Below are positions 17,294 through 25,859 of a stretch of DNA of 64,000 bases, piece by piece; the stretch's first letter is position 1; each line of letters begins with the position of its first letter. The translations under genes and the position numbers were made by a program. The stretch is from Chloroflexota bacterium. GTDB lineage: Bacteria > Chloroflexota > Anaerolineae > Aggregatilineales > Phototrophicaceae. The stretch lies in assembly GCA_026706395.1 (NCBI GenBank), contig JAPOYU010000154.1, positions 1-64,000 on the forward strand, written 5' to 3'. The notes beneath the pieces are model-generated. The model did not search any database. It was not told where the DNA came from and saw only the letters and a program-made list of their open reading frames with translations.

Positions 17294-18115
17294 ATGGTCG
17301 AGTTAAATGGCAAAGTCGCTTTTGTTACCGGCGCGGCGGGGCGGAAAGGCATCGGCCGCGCCATTGCCGTGCGGCTCGCGGAGAGGGGCGCCAGCGTCGC
17401 GGTCAATGACCTACGTCCCTCCGAGAGCAGACGCCAAGGCTTGCAAGATGTCCTCTCCGAAATTGAAGGCTTGGGCGCGCGCTGTCTGGCGGTCTATGGC
17501 GACATAGCCGACAGCGCTCATGTCGAGCGGATGTTCGCCCAAGTGGTAAATCATCTTGGCCGGCTAGATATCATGGTCAATAATGCCGCGGCGCCTTCAG
17601 GACCAGATCGTGTGCCCTTGGTGGATCTACAAGAGGAGCACTTTGACCGCGTGCAACGAGTGAATGTGCGTGGGACATATCTTTGTTGCCGCGCCGCTGC
17701 CCGTCAGATGCTCGCACAGGGTGAAGGTGGCCGCATCATCAACATCTCGTCCGTGATTGGCAAACATGGTGTGGCGCTTTATGCTGCCTATGCCGCCTCG
17801 AAATTTGCCATCCGCGGCCTCACCCAATCGCTGGCGCACGAACTTGGCCCCAGCAACATTACTGTGAATGCCATCTGCCCCGGACTTACCGAAAGCGAGC
17901 GCGTGGATGACCTGGCTCATGCGCTGCATCCCAGCAACATCTCCACAACTGTCATGCGCCGAGAGATATTCGAGCGCGCCATCCGCGAAAGTTCGCTGAA
18001 ACGCGTGGGCAAGACCAGCGATATCGCCGATGCCGCCGCCTTCCTCGCCAGCGACTATGCCAGCTACATCACCGGACAGTCACTGGTAGTTGACGGCGGC
18101 CAGATCATGGATTAG
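17294..18115 (+). CDS. Short-chain dehydrogenase/reductase (SDR), first of three
   Basis: This 273-residue classical SDR has the nucleotide loop TGAAGRKGIGRA at about 12-23, NNAA, the catalytic Ser in INISSVIG, and the Y-x3-K pair in YAASKFAIRG. The C-terminal SLVVDGGQIMD is typical of 3-oxoacyl-reductase-like SDRs. GGGAG precedes the start. Its nearest relative in the window is the next gene, about half identical by eye, implying tandem duplication. Confidence 0.92.
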   Translation: MVELNGKVAFVTGAAGRKGIGRAIAVRLAERGASVAVNDLRPSESRRQGLQDVLSEIEGLGARCLAVYGDIADSAHVERMFAQVVNHLGRLDIMVNNAAAPSGPDRVPLVDLQEEHFDRVQRVNVRGTYLCCRAAARQMLAQGEGGRIINISSVIGKHGVALYAAYAASKFAIRGLTQSLAHELGPSNITVNAICPGLTESERVDDLAHALHPSNISTTVMRREIFERAIRESSLKRVGKTSDIADAAAFLASDYASYITGQSLVVDGGQIMD

Positions 18116-18139
18116 ATAGACCGATTCAGGAAGATGCCT

Positions 18140-18961
18140 ATGTACAGCTTAAAGGGCAAGATCGCATTAGTTACGGGCGCGGCGGGAGCGGGTGGTCTGG
18201 GCCGGGCGATCGCGCTGCGCCTGGCGCAAGAAGGCGCCGACCTCGTCGTCAATGACCTGAGCGAAGACAAGGCGCCTCGCCGGGGACTGCCGTATGTCGC
18301 CCGAGAGATTGAAGCGCTGGGTCGAAGCGCGCTCCCGGTTTATGCCGATGTGTCCTCAGCAGCTCAAGTCGAAGACATGATAAGGCGGACGATCGAACAC
18401 TTCGGACGGATCGACATTCTGGTCAACAACGCTGCCGCGTCCGCCGGTCGTGATCGTGTGCCGGTAGTAGAGTTGGATGAAGACCTGTTTGACCTGATAC
18501 TGCGCGTCAACGTGAAAGGCACCTTTCTTTGCAGCCGAGCGGCCGCGCGCGCAATGATTGCACAAGGCGAAGGCGGCCGCATCATCAACATATCGTCTAC
18601 AGCCGGCCGGAGAGGATATCCGCGCTACGCCGCCTACTGCACATCTAAATTCGCCGTCCGCGGCTTCACCCAATCCCTGGCGCAAGAAGTAGGCCCGCAT
18701 GGCATCACGGTCAATGCGATTTGTCCGGGTTTGGTCGCTACCGAGCGCATCGATGATATCGCCGCCGCAATAGCGCCCCTTGACTTCAGCGTTCAAGAGC
18801 AACGCCAGACGATGATCGCCAACGCTAGCGCGGAGAACCCCATAGGCCGTATGACCGAACCGGGGGATGTCGCGCGGATGGCTGCCTTCCTGGCCTCCGA
18901 CCAAGCGGCCTTTCTCACGGGAATGTCCTATGTTGTCGATGGCGGCGGACAGATGGATTGA
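18140..18961 (+). CDS. Short-chain dehydrogenase/reductase (SDR), second of three
   Basis: This classical SDR of 273 residues is paralogous to the preceding one. It has TGAAGAGGLGRA in the nucleotide loop, INISSTAGRRG with the catalytic Ser, YCTSKFAVRG with the Tyr and Lys, and a C-terminal YVVDGGGQMD. The start at 18140 is favoured over 18134 because AGGAAG then sits six bases upstream and the length equals that of the paralogue. Shared strings such as AQGEGGRIINISS and GITVNAICPGL mark a duplication that has diverged in the substrate region. Confidence 0.92.
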   Translation: MYSLKGKIALVTGAAGAGGLGRAIALRLAQEGADLVVNDLSEDKAPRRGLPYVAREIEALGRSALPVYADVSSAAQVEDMIRRTIEHFGRIDILVNNAAASAGRDRVPVVELDEDLFDLILRVNVKGTFLCSRAAARAMIAQGEGGRIINISSTAGRRGYPRYAAYCTSKFAVRGFTQSLAQEVGPHGITVNAICPGLVATERIDDIAAAIAPLDFSVQEQRQTMIANASAENPIGRMTEPGDVARMAAFLASDQAAFLTGMSYVVDGGGQMD

Positions 18962-18997
18962 ACCGGCAGGGCCTAAACAATTGAACGAAGGTGAAAC

Positions 18998-19801
18998 ATG
19001 GATAATGGACGACTGGCGGGGAAAATCGCAACCGTAGTCGGCGCTGGTTCGCGCGGAGAACCGGCGGGCACCGGCTACGCGACGGCAATGCTCTTCGCGC
19101 AAGAAGGCGCGAAGGTGCTGCTCGTCGACATTGATCACGGGCGGGCTGAAGTGACTTTGGAGGAAATCACTTCAGCAGGTGGAGAAGCAAGCATCTTCCA
19201 GGCCGATGTCACCAATGAGGCAGCTTGCCAAGGCATGATCGCCGCCTGCGTTGAACGTTACGGCGGCCTGGACATCTTATTCAACAATGTCGCGATTCAT
19301 GGCTCAGGTATGGTGACAGAAGTCGACGCCGCCTATCTCGATCACACCTTCAACATAAACCTCAAGAGCATGATGCTAGCTTGCAAATACGCGATTCCGG
19401 CAATGAGCGACAGTGGCGGCGGTTCCATTATCAATGTCGCTTCTATTGATGCCTTGCGCGCCGGCTTCAGCCGCAATGTGCCCTATGCTGTGACCAAAGC
19501 AGGCGCTGCCCAATTGTCCCGGGTACTGGCGGTTCATCATGGCCGACAGAACATCCGCGTCAACTGCCTGGCGCCCGGGCATATACACGGCGCATTTGTA
19601 AGCAATCTTGATGAACGCACACAAACTCTGCGCCGCAAAGCTGGTCCGCTCGGCACTGAGGGAAATGCCTGGGATGTCGCCTGGGCCGCCGTTTTTCTCG
19701 CCAGCGACGAAGCGCGCTGGATATCTGGAGTCGTGCTCCCCATTGACGCCGGACTCTTGGCGGCTACTCCGCTCTCCGTTTTGGATAACCTCCTTTCGTA
19801 G
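18998..19801 (+). CDS. Short-chain dehydrogenase/reductase (SDR), third of three
   Basis: This 267-residue SDR is more distant from the two upstream genes. The nucleotide loop is GAGSRGEPAGTGYA, longer than usual; the active site reads INVASIDALRAG and YAVTKAGAAQLSR. AAGGTG precedes the ATG at 18998. It closes the probable operon with the decarboxylase-family protein. The coenzyme and substrate are unknown. Confidence 0.9.
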   Translation: MDNGRLAGKIATVVGAGSRGEPAGTGYATAMLFAQEGAKVLLVDIDHGRAEVTLEEITSAGGEASIFQADVTNEAACQGMIAACVERYGGLDILFNNVAIHGSGMVTEVDAAYLDHTFNINLKSMMLACKYAIPAMSDSGGGSIINVASIDALRAGFSRNVPYAVTKAGAAQLSRVLAVHHGRQNIRVNCLAPGHIHGAFVSNLDERTQTLRRKAGPLGTEGNAWDVAWAAVFLASDEARWISGVVLPIDAGLLAATPLSVLDNLLS

Positions 19802-20305
19802 CAGCCAGCTACTGCGAACGAGTAATCCGTATCGATTCATAGAACGCATGGTCTAGAATTACGCCAGACCACCTCCCGGAAGGAACCTCAATCCAATTCC
19901 GACAAAATCCTTGCAGCTGAAGATATAATCGTATAGACTGTATAAATATAGCGAGTGCAACTTAAGTCGAGATCCAAGCTGGCAAGAGCGTGAATTCTCA
20001 CCGCTGGCGGCGACAAAAACTTCGCTGATTGTTCAAATGGAAATTCAACGGGCAGTTTTTCTCCGAAAGAGCCCTAATTTCGCTGAACTCAGCCTCGGAA
20101 TGTAAGAATAAACCCGCCGAAGTTTTTCAGTTCGGCTCAAAAGGCAGAGGAGAGGTGGCCGCCTCTCCTCACGAGTGACCGACTAGCGGTCATACCTGTT
20201 GTACTCATAGGCGGATCGGTCCATGTTTGCGCAAGCGCCGATCCACCGAGCATCCGCGGCGCCCTTTTTTGGGGCGTTCCGCTTACGTTTTATTGTAACA
20301 ACTTA
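19802..20305. other. 504-base gene-free region upstream of the prim-pol replication gene
   Basis: No credible coding sequence is seen. The first part is AT-richer than its surroundings (TATAAT at 19924-19929 and ACTGTATAAATATA at 19938-19950). The second half holds three inverted repeats (20147-20276). ACTGTATAAATA recurs at 24781-24792 on the far side of the replication/partition module. This is a candidate origin or regulatory region. Confidence 0.55.
20147..20276. repeat. Cluster of three inverted repeats, possible origin region
   Basis: Repeat 1: GAGGAGAGG (20147-20155) pairs with CCTCTCCTC (20162-20170). Repeat 2: GGATCGG (20213-20219) pairs with CCGATCC (20238-20244), with the palindrome TTGCGCAA inside its loop. 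Repeat 3: CGCCC (20260-20264) pairs with GGGCG (20272-20276) around a T6 loop. All lie within 160 bases ahead of a prim-pol gene, as expected of a plasmid-type origin, though a terminator role for the last one is possible. Confidence 0.5.
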
Positions 20306-22375
20306 ATGAACGAAAAGCAAGTATTTCCAAAGAACACAGGCAGAACAGCGATGAAAAAACTGAAGAAAACCTTTCGCCGATCGCTACTTGATCGTGCGAT
20401 GAAACTTACGCGATCCGGGATATCGGTGATCCCGGTCGCTGGAGACGGCTCAGCAAACGAACCGAAAAAGCCGACGATCAGATGGCGCCAATACCAGAAG
20501 CGCATCATGGGGAAAACGGAATTACAAGCCAAGTTCACGAGCGAGGCCCATGCCCTGGGCATTATATGTGGGCGTGTATCGGAACTCATAGTCGTCGACT
20601 TTGATGACCACCTCCGTTATCAGCAATTCTGCCGACATCGCCCGGAACTGGCCAAGAGCTACACAGTAAAAACACGTCGGGGATATCATGTCTATTTCAG
20701 GACTGGTGAGAAGGTGCCGACTCACCAGTTTAATGGCGGAGACATCAAGGCCGAAGGGTCTTATGTGATCGCGCCACCATCTATTATCGCCGGTTTCCAG
20801 TACAAGCCAGTGAATGACAGCTTTCCTCTCACCTTGAATCGTAACGGCGTTGACGCCTTATTGAATTACTTTCATGTCGACAGCGCGATAAATATAGTGC
20901 CCGGTAGGCAGCTGCGGAAGAATGAGGATCTTGATCTGAAAGTTTTATACCGACGCTTGGCTCAGGATATGGGCCGGAATAATGCTTTGTATCGAGCAGC
21001 GTCAGCCGCGCGCGATCGAGGCATTGACGGGACCGTCGTGGAGGAAGAGCTACTGATGCTGCATGTGCACCAGGTTAGCAGCGAACATCATCGATTTGAG
21101 AGCTATAGTGAGCGCCTGCTAGAGGCGCGGCGGAGCGTGGCGAGCGCATATCGCAGAGGTGGCAGCAGAACTGAATATGGACATGTCATATCAAACTCGG
21201 TGAGAGAGAAGTTATTGCGAGAGCAGAAGTCATGCGTGGCCGCGCGTTTCTTGGATAGTCTTGTGCTAGAAGGCTGGCAAGAAGAATCATATTTCACCTT
21301 GGCGGATGCGATGAGATTAGGGGCTAAGTACGGCCTGAACCGGAAGAGCGTGCTACAGACATTGACCGGAGAGCGGAGCACATTCAATGGCAAGCATATT
21401 ATTGCTAGAAGATATGTTGAATACGTGGACATTGAGGGACTAAAAGGCGGGAGTCGCGGTCGTCCAGTGGAATTGTTGTTTCAGACGCCTAGTGTCTCTC
21501 GGCTGCTACAGGTGATGAATGTGAGCATCAGTCCGTCCGACCCGATCACGGCTGCAGACCTTAAATCATCACAGTCGTATCGCCTGGCTTTGCATCGGGA
21601 ATACATCCGACGCTTGTCGCCGCGAGCATCGATGAAAGTATTGGCGGGACGCTTGGGCGTTGATGCGCGCACTGTGAGACGATATAACCACTTGCTCGGT
21701 GTAAGAGCGACGGCGACTGTCGGGCGATTTGCGTTGACTTGGGAGAGGCTGCAACGTTTGCCGCGGGCTCGCCGAGGCCAAGGAGGCAGGTCGACAGCCG
21801 GCTATTGGTTGGAGACGAAGGACGGCTACCGGACGCCCGCTTGGCGTCATGTTGGCGCTGCGCTGCTCAGGCGCGGGGAGACCGGGCTTAACGTGTGCAT
21901 GCGGCGAACATCGATGTGGTCCCTGTCGCCTGATGCGACGGTGGCGGTCCGTTATGAGCGCTTGTCGACTGAGCAGTTCCTGCGGTTGCGACTGATGCGA
22001 GATGGCCGCGATACAGGTTCGAGCGTGGCGGAACCACTGCGGCGCTTGCTGTCCCGAGCGAAAGGGCTGGCGGCGAAGTCGCGCTACGAGAAGCTGCGTC
22101 TTGATTATGATTCCGTAAGTGAACGGATCCCGGATGACAAGGTTGCCGAGACGATCGAGGCCTACTTGTGCGCTTTCGATGAGCAAGGGAATGAAGTGCG
22201 AAGGCCGGCCCGGCGCGGCGTCGCCTACCGCATGTTGAAAGAGTTTGGCAACGGGAACGTGTTTTTGGCGTTGCGGGATGCCTATCGTGAATTTCGCGTG
22301 GCGCTGGCGGAACACGCCGCGCGCGAGGGCGATATATCAAGCAGCATGGAATTGCTCGCGCCTGTTGTGGCATGA
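20306..22375 (+). CDS. Prim-pol-type replication protein (bifunctional DNA primase/polymerase N-terminal domain)
   Basis: This 689-residue protein has an N-terminal archaeo-eukaryotic-type prim-pol domain (about 28-190): SGISVIPV and KKPTIRWRQYQ, then the metal-binding D98-x-D100 in IVVDFDD, H128 in RRGYHVYF, and GGDIKAEGSYVIAPPS with D146. The rest has winged-helix-like parts near 320-390 and a helix-turn-helix near 440-480 (LAGRLGVDARTVRRYNHLLGV). No P-loop helicase domain is present, unlike D5-type phage primases. Start at 20306 lacks a clear ribosome site; an internal ATG at 20351 is the alternative. Its neighbours are ParAB and parS-like sites, so plasmid-type replication initiation is the best reading. 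Confidence 0.85.
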   Translation: MNEKQVFPKNTGRTAMKKLKKTFRRSLLDRAMKLTRSGISVIPVAGDGSANEPKKPTIRWRQYQKRIMGKTELQAKFTSEAHALGIICGRVSELIVVDFDDHLRYQQFCRHRPELAKSYTVKTRRGYHVYFRTGEKVPTHQFNGGDIKAEGSYVIAPPSIIAGFQYKPVNDSFPLTLNRNGVDALLNYFHVDSAINIVPGRQLRKNEDLDLKVLYRRLAQDMGRNNALYRAASAARDRGIDGTVVEEELLMLHVHQVSSEHHRFESYSERLLEARRSVASAYRRGGSRTEYGHVISNSVREKLLREQKSCVAARFLDSLVLEGWQEESYFTLADAMRLGAKYGLNRKSVLQTLTGERSTFNGKHIIARRYVEYVDIEGLKGGSRGRPVELLFQTPSVSRLLQVMNVSISPSDPITAADLKSSQSYRLALHREYIRRLSPRASMKVLAGRLGVDARTVRRYNHLLGVRATATVGRFALTWERLQRLPRARRGQGGRSTAGYWLETKDGYRTPAWRHVGAALLRRGETGLNVCMRRTSMWSLSPDATVAVRYERLSTEQFLRLRLMRDGRDTGSSVAEPLRRLLSRAKGLAAKSRYEKLRLDYDSVSERIPDDKVAETIEAYLCAFDEQGNEVRRPARRGVAYRMLKEFGNGNVFLALRDAYREFRVALAEHAAREGDISSSMELLAPVVA

Positions 22376-22414
22376 GCTGTGACGCCGTGTGACGGTATAG
22401 ATTGGCGCAGATAC

Positions 22415-22430
22415 CGTTACACGTGTATCG
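22415..22430. promoter_or_regulatory. parS-like palindrome, copy 1
   Basis: The sequence is one mismatch from the perfect 16-bp palindrome CGTTACACGTGTAACG, which itself matches the canonical chromosomal parS TGTTTCACGTGAAACA at 12 of 16 positions. It lies between the convergent ends of the prim-pol and parB genes. A further degenerate half-site (GTGTGACGGTAT) is at about 22388-22399. It is probably a ParB-binding centromere site. Confidence 0.6.
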
Positions 22431-22509
22431 TTAGTCCCCGTGGAAGATCAAGGCATATCGGCGGATAGGCGTTTCGTATTGTGCGGTAGGAGTTGCGTGT
22501 AGTGGGTGT

Positions 22510-23718
22510 TCAGGAGTGAGATTCGTCGAGATCGGCGATTAGCCGCATCAGTTGACGTATCTCGGCTTCAATGAGTCGGCGTATCTTGGGTTTGTTAGTA
22601 GGGTCGAGAGAATTGATTTCTTTGCGAAGCTTGTTGCGCCAGTGGGTGGCATCGGCGGCGAGCCGGGCGACGGCGTCCTTCTTTCGTTTCGGCGGGGATA
22701 CCGTTACTCGTGTAACGCTATCGAGCGCCGCCTTCATTTTGCGCAGTTCACCTTCGGTCAGATCCTCGTCATCGCCTTTGCGCCAAAGGTCAGCTGGCAA
22801 GCGCAAAAGCGCGCGATACTGACGCAGTTGGCCGGCATCGGATAAACCCATCGCGTTGAGCATGCGTTCGCCCTGTCCCCGAGGAATGCGCCAGAGGGCG
22901 CCATCGGCAACCTGGGCGTAGAAAGCCTGCTCGTTTTCGCAGGCATCGATCTTGGCGAAGTTGTTCCAGCCGTGCAAATCCATCAGCAGCAACGCGAGTT
23001 GCCGGGCGCGGCCGATCGCGTTGAGGTTGTCGCGGGCGTTATTTTCGCTGGCCTGACGCCAGACATCCACCTGGTTAACGACGCGGGACGGTATCCGCGA
23101 CCAATTGACCAGACTGCCGTCCGCCCGCTGATCGCCATCGCCGAACTTCCAGTAAAGGAGGTGATAAGCAAGCCAGCGACGCTCGCCGGTTTCGATCTCA
23201 AAATGGTCGGTATGGCGGACGAGGCTAATGGGATTGGATAAGCCATCCCGGCGAATACTGGCAGCGAGATCGACGATTTTCATCAGACCCTGTTCTTTGC
23301 TGGATGGCGGATGATCGGCTGCGCTGCTGTCCGTATTATCGCTTTCGGCTTGCTCGCCGCGGTGAGTCACGGCGCCGTGTAGAAAGGGAAGAACATCGAA
23401 ATCTTTCCGGCCGGTCTCCAACTGGACTTCGATAATCCAGCGCTCAAAAATGTCGACGATATTGCGGGGATGCAGGGCGAAAATGTCAGTCAAATCATGC
23501 GGAATGCTGTAGCGCGGTTGGATCGTATTGGGATGAATTTCCTGAATGCTGACGGCTTCGATCGCCTGATACTCGTTGTCGGCCGCGGCGATTTCCAGCG
23601 CCAGGTCACCCAATCCGAAGCCGATGGCGTCGGCGGTCTTGGGGTCGAGCGTATTGGGATTGGCGGAGAGCAGATTCTCCTCACCCTGGATTTTCCGCCG
23701 GCGTTCACGGCTGCTCAT
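22510..23718 (-). CDS. parB: ParB-family partition protein
   Basis: This 403-residue DNA-binding CTPase-type protein would load on parS-like sites and partner ParA. Recognisable parts are the start of the domain (IHPNTIQPR, about 61-69), [17 protein letters not shown] (150-166), the nucleotide-binding GERRW (178-182), and [21 protein letters not shown] (225-245). About 77 residues with an acidic, serine-rich stretch are inserted between IQPR and [11 protein letters not shown], which is unusual. The start at 23718 overlaps the parA stop by 14 bases, implying coupling; the longer open frame upstream is the other frame of parA. A parS-like site lies inside its 3' part. Confidence 0.88.
   Translation of the reverse strand: MSSRERRRKIQGEENLLSANPNTLDPKTADAIGFGLGDLALEIAAADNEYQAIEAVSIQEIHPNTIQPRYSIPHDLTDIFALHPRNIVDIFERWIIEVQLETGRKDFDVLPFLHGAVTHRGEQAESDNTDSSAADHPPSSKEQGLMKIVDLAASIRRDGLSNPISLVRHTDHFEIETGERRWLAYHLLYWKFGDGDQRADGSLVNWSRIPSRVVNQVDVWRQASENNARDNLNAIGRARQLALLLMDLHGWNNFAKIDACENEQAFYAQVADGALWRIPRGQGERMLNAMGLSDAGQLRQYRALLRLPADLWRKGDDEDLTEGELRKMKAALDSVTRVTVSPPKRKKDAVARLAADATHWRNKLRKEINSLDPTNKPKIRRLIEAEIRQLMRLIADLDESHS
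22702..22717. promoter_or_regulatory. parS-like palindrome, copy 2 (inside parB)
   Basis: CGTTACTCGTGTAACG differs by one base from the perfect 16-bp palindrome and shares the flank GATAC with copy 1 (GATACCGTTAC), 287 bases away. In-gene parS sites near parB are common in partition loci. Confidence 0.6.
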
Positions 23719-24502
23719 AGATCCGCTCCTCCAGCTGCTCGACCAAGTGCCAGGCATCTTCTGCCGTGCCGCTGCCGGGCGCCAGGGAGAAGACCGTCCG
23801 CCGCGCGCTGGCGACTTCCGTCCAAATGGTCCGGACCGGCAGAGGCTTCCAAACCAGGCTGCCGAAGGTGTCTTGCAGGCGGCGCAAGTTGTCTTGGTGC
23901 TCGAGCGTCCGACCACGATACATCGTCGGGACCACACCGAGCACTTTGATATCGTTCAAATTATATTGCTGACGAATCGGGCTGAATTGATCCTTATGCG
24001 TCAGACTTTCACGGAGGCCGTCAAAACTCCAGGCTTCGCATTTGGTCGGGTAGATGATGCCGTCCGTCGCCATATAAATTGATGAGTGCAAAAGCGACGG
24101 CGTTGGCGATGTATCGAAGAATACAAAGTCTATCGCGTTGCGGAGCTGGTTAAATCGCTTGAGTACGGTGAAGGCGTCGGAGATATTCCCGGCAATGCTG
24201 CGGGTCTCAATATTGGACGGCACAACCAGCAACTGCCCATGCGTATTATGCGCCTCGTCCGGCACATTGAAGCGTTCGGCCGGCACAGAGCGCAACACCT
24301 TCTGGAAAGGCGCATTGCGCACGATGAGATCGTAAAAGCCCGGCTCCTTGGAAAGTCCAAAGGCGATCGTCGCATGTCCTTGGGGATCGGCATCAACCAG
24401 AATCACCCGCTTGCCGCGGATCGCCAAGCCGGCAGCCAGATGGGTCGCGAGCGTGGTCTTACCGACGCCGCCTTTCTCATTGAGAAGCGTAATAATCTTC
24501 AT
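23705..24502 (-). CDS. parA: ParA-family partition ATPase
   Basis: This 265-residue P-loop ATPase of the ParA/Soj type moves ParB-DNA complexes over the nucleoid. It begins [17 protein letters not shown], with the deviant Walker A at about residues 10-17. [16 protein letters not shown] carries the Walker A' Asp, and [11 protein letters not shown] the Walker B region. No N-terminal HTH is fused, so autoregulation, if any, may rely on the small HTH protein encoded 9 bases upstream. Gene order HTH, parA, parB on one strand indicates one operon. Confidence 0.93.
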   Translation of the reverse strand: MKIITLLNEKGGVGKTTLATHLAAGLAIRGKRVILVDADPQGHATIAFGLSKEPGFYDLIVRNAPFQKVLRSVPAERFNVPDEAHNTHGQLLVVPSNIETRSIAGNISDAFTVLKRFNQLRNAIDFVFFDTSPTPSLLHSSIYMATDGIIYPTKCEAWSFDGLRESLTHKDQFSPIRQQYNLNDIKVLGVVPTMYRGRTLEHQDNLRRLQDTFGSLVWKPLPVRTIWTEVASARRTVFSLAPGSGTAEDAWHLVEQLEERIYEQP

Positions 24503-24511
24503 GACGGCGCC

Positions 24512-24757
24512 CTATTCCTGCGCGAGTTCCTGCGCCAGGTTATAAGTGTAACCTGTTACACCATTATTAAAAGTAACTAAGTTTCGTTGAAATACACCGC
24601 TGTCCACCAACTCATCCATCATACTGATGAGATGCGGTGTCTTTTTTCGATTGAGCCGGTTGACGATTTCGGTGCGGGTGAGGGGGACTTCACTTTGTGC
24701 CACGATGTCTATCATCATTTGCCGCGTTTCATTGAGCGGACGATGATCTTGAGACAT
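24512..24757 (-). CDS. Small winged-helix/HTH protein, first gene of the parAB operon
   Basis: This 81-residue protein has a winged-helix pattern (MMIDIVAQSEVPLTRTEIVNRLNRKKTPHLISMMDELVDSGVF), with a beta-wing-like tail (GVTGYTYNLAQELAQE). It is 9 bases ahead of parA and is likely the repressor or adaptor of the partition operon. A palindrome overlaps its promoter and an inverted GTGTAAC/GTTACAC pair lies in its 3' end. The exact family is not recognised. Confidence 0.7.
   Translation of the reverse strand: MSQDHRPLNETRQMMIDIVAQSEVPLTRTEIVNRLNRKKTPHLISMMDELVDSGVFQRNLVTFNNGVTGYTYNLAQELAQE
24546..24561. promoter_or_regulatory. Everted parS-like half-sites ahead of parA
   Basis: GTGTAACCTGTTACAC places the same half-sites as the parS-like palindromes in the opposite order. 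It lies 44 bases before the parA start codon. It could be an operator bound by ParB or the HTH protein. Confidence 0.4.
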
Positions 24758-24789
24758 AAGCAGATATGCTCCGTCTTTTAACTGTATAA

Positions 24790-24828
24790 ATACTATGCAA
24801 GTATATCGGCGTTATGAGAATTGCGCAA
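24790..24828 (-). promoter_or_regulatory. Candidate promoter and operator of the HTH-parAB operon
   Basis: Read on the minus strand, TTGCGC (24823-24828) and TATACT (24800-24805) are separated by 17 bp. The palindrome ATACT-atgca-AGTAT (24790-24804) covers the -10 and the expected start of transcription, as a repressor operator would. Confidence 0.4.
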
Positions 24829-24935
24829 GAAGATTCGAGAAAGTTTGTAGAAATAAAAAAGAGGAAACCAAAAAATATCGTATTGAACATACCCTGGCAT
24901 CGGATACTGGCGCCGGCAAACCTTGGCGGGGGCGC

Positions 24936-25844
24936 TTAACGCTGCAGCGTCGGGTCGAAGGCGTCTCGGATGCCATCGCCGACGATATAGAAGCAGAGCA
25001 CGGTCAGCGAGATCATGAGGATTGGAAAGATGATTAGGTGGGGACCGTGGCGGAAGAATTGGAATGACTTGGTCAGCATATTGCCCCAGGTTGCTTGTGG
25101 TGGCTGGACGCCCAAGCCGAGGTAGCTCAGCGCCGATTCCGCCAGGATCAAGCCGGCGATGTCTAATGCCAATGAGACGACGGTGACGGAGATGAGATTG
25201 GGCAGGATGTGTTGGAAAATGATGCGCCAGGGGCTTGCCCCCAGCGCCTTTGCTGCCAGGACATAATCGGTGGAACGGATGGAGAAGGTTTGTCCGCGGA
25301 TCAAGCGGTAGGTGCCGGTCCAGCCGATCAAACCGACGGTGATGATGAGCGACTGCGCGTTGAATGACAAGACGGAAGCGATCAGAATCAACAAAAACAA
25401 GCCGGGAATCGCAACCAGCGTGGTGACGATCCAATTCAGCAGATCATCAGCGAACCAGCCAAAATAGCCGGAGATCATACCCAGCACCAAACCGTTTATC
25501 AGCGAAAATAGTGCGCCGAAAAACCCGATGCCCATGGAAACACCGCTGGCATGCAAGAGCCGCGCTAGGTGATCGCGACCGATGTCATCGGCGCCCAGGA
25601 GATAGCCCTTGGTTAATGGCGGCGTGAATATGTCGGCGGTATTCGGCTCATTCGGGTCGACCCTCATGATCACATCCGTGATGAAAGGCGCCATCATAGC
25701 GATGGCTGTCAGCAGCAGGATGAAACACAAAGCGACTAAAGTCAGCTTGTCGCGCCAGATCGAAAGCAAAGCCTTACGGGTCAGCGATTGGCTGACCAGC
25801 GCATTTTCCTCATGCTTTAACTGCGCGATATCCGTGTCTGTCAT
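24936..25844 (-). CDS. Oligopeptide ABC transporter permease (OppC/DppC family)
   Basis: This 302-residue permease has a cytoplasmic N-terminal tail, a first helix (KLTLVALCFILLLTAIAMMAPF), and the OppC motif LGADDIGRDHLARLLHASGVS. The coupling segment is DYVLAAKALGASPWRIIFQHILPN. It is the third gene of a complete binding protein, OppB, OppC set transcribed leftward, 15 bases after oppB. No ATPase gene follows, because the replication/partition module begins beyond, so an ATPase must be supplied from elsewhere. Confidence 0.93.
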   Translation of the reverse strand: MTDTDIAQLKHEENALVSQSLTRKALLSIWRDKLTLVALCFILLLTAIAMMAPFITDVIMRVDPNEPNTADIFTPPLTKGYLLGADDIGRDHLARLLHASGVSMGIGFFGALFSLINGLVLGMISGYFGWFADDLLNWIVTTLVAIPGLFLLILIASVLSFNAQSLIITVGLIGWTGTYRLIRGQTFSIRSTDYVLAAKALGASPWRIIFQHILPNLISVTVVSLALDIAGLILAESALSYLGLGVQPPQATWGNMLTKSFQFFRHGPHLIIFPILMISLTVLCFYIVGDGIRDAFDPTLQR

Positions 25845-25859
25845 GGGCGCTACGCTAAA

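Noticed and set aside
22376..22509. CRISPR-like repeat at the parS sites
   Set aside because: Only two related palindromes 287 bases apart, one within a gene; there is no spacer-repeat regularity.
20306..24757. Prophage interpretation of the prim-pol/ParAB region
   Set aside because: No integrase, terminase, capsid, portal or lysis gene is present. ParAB and parS-like sites fit a plasmid or chromid better.
24793..25434. Minus-strand open frame overlapping the OppC gene
   Set aside because: It is His/Arg/Pro-rich without a pattern and overlaps a clear permease in another frame.
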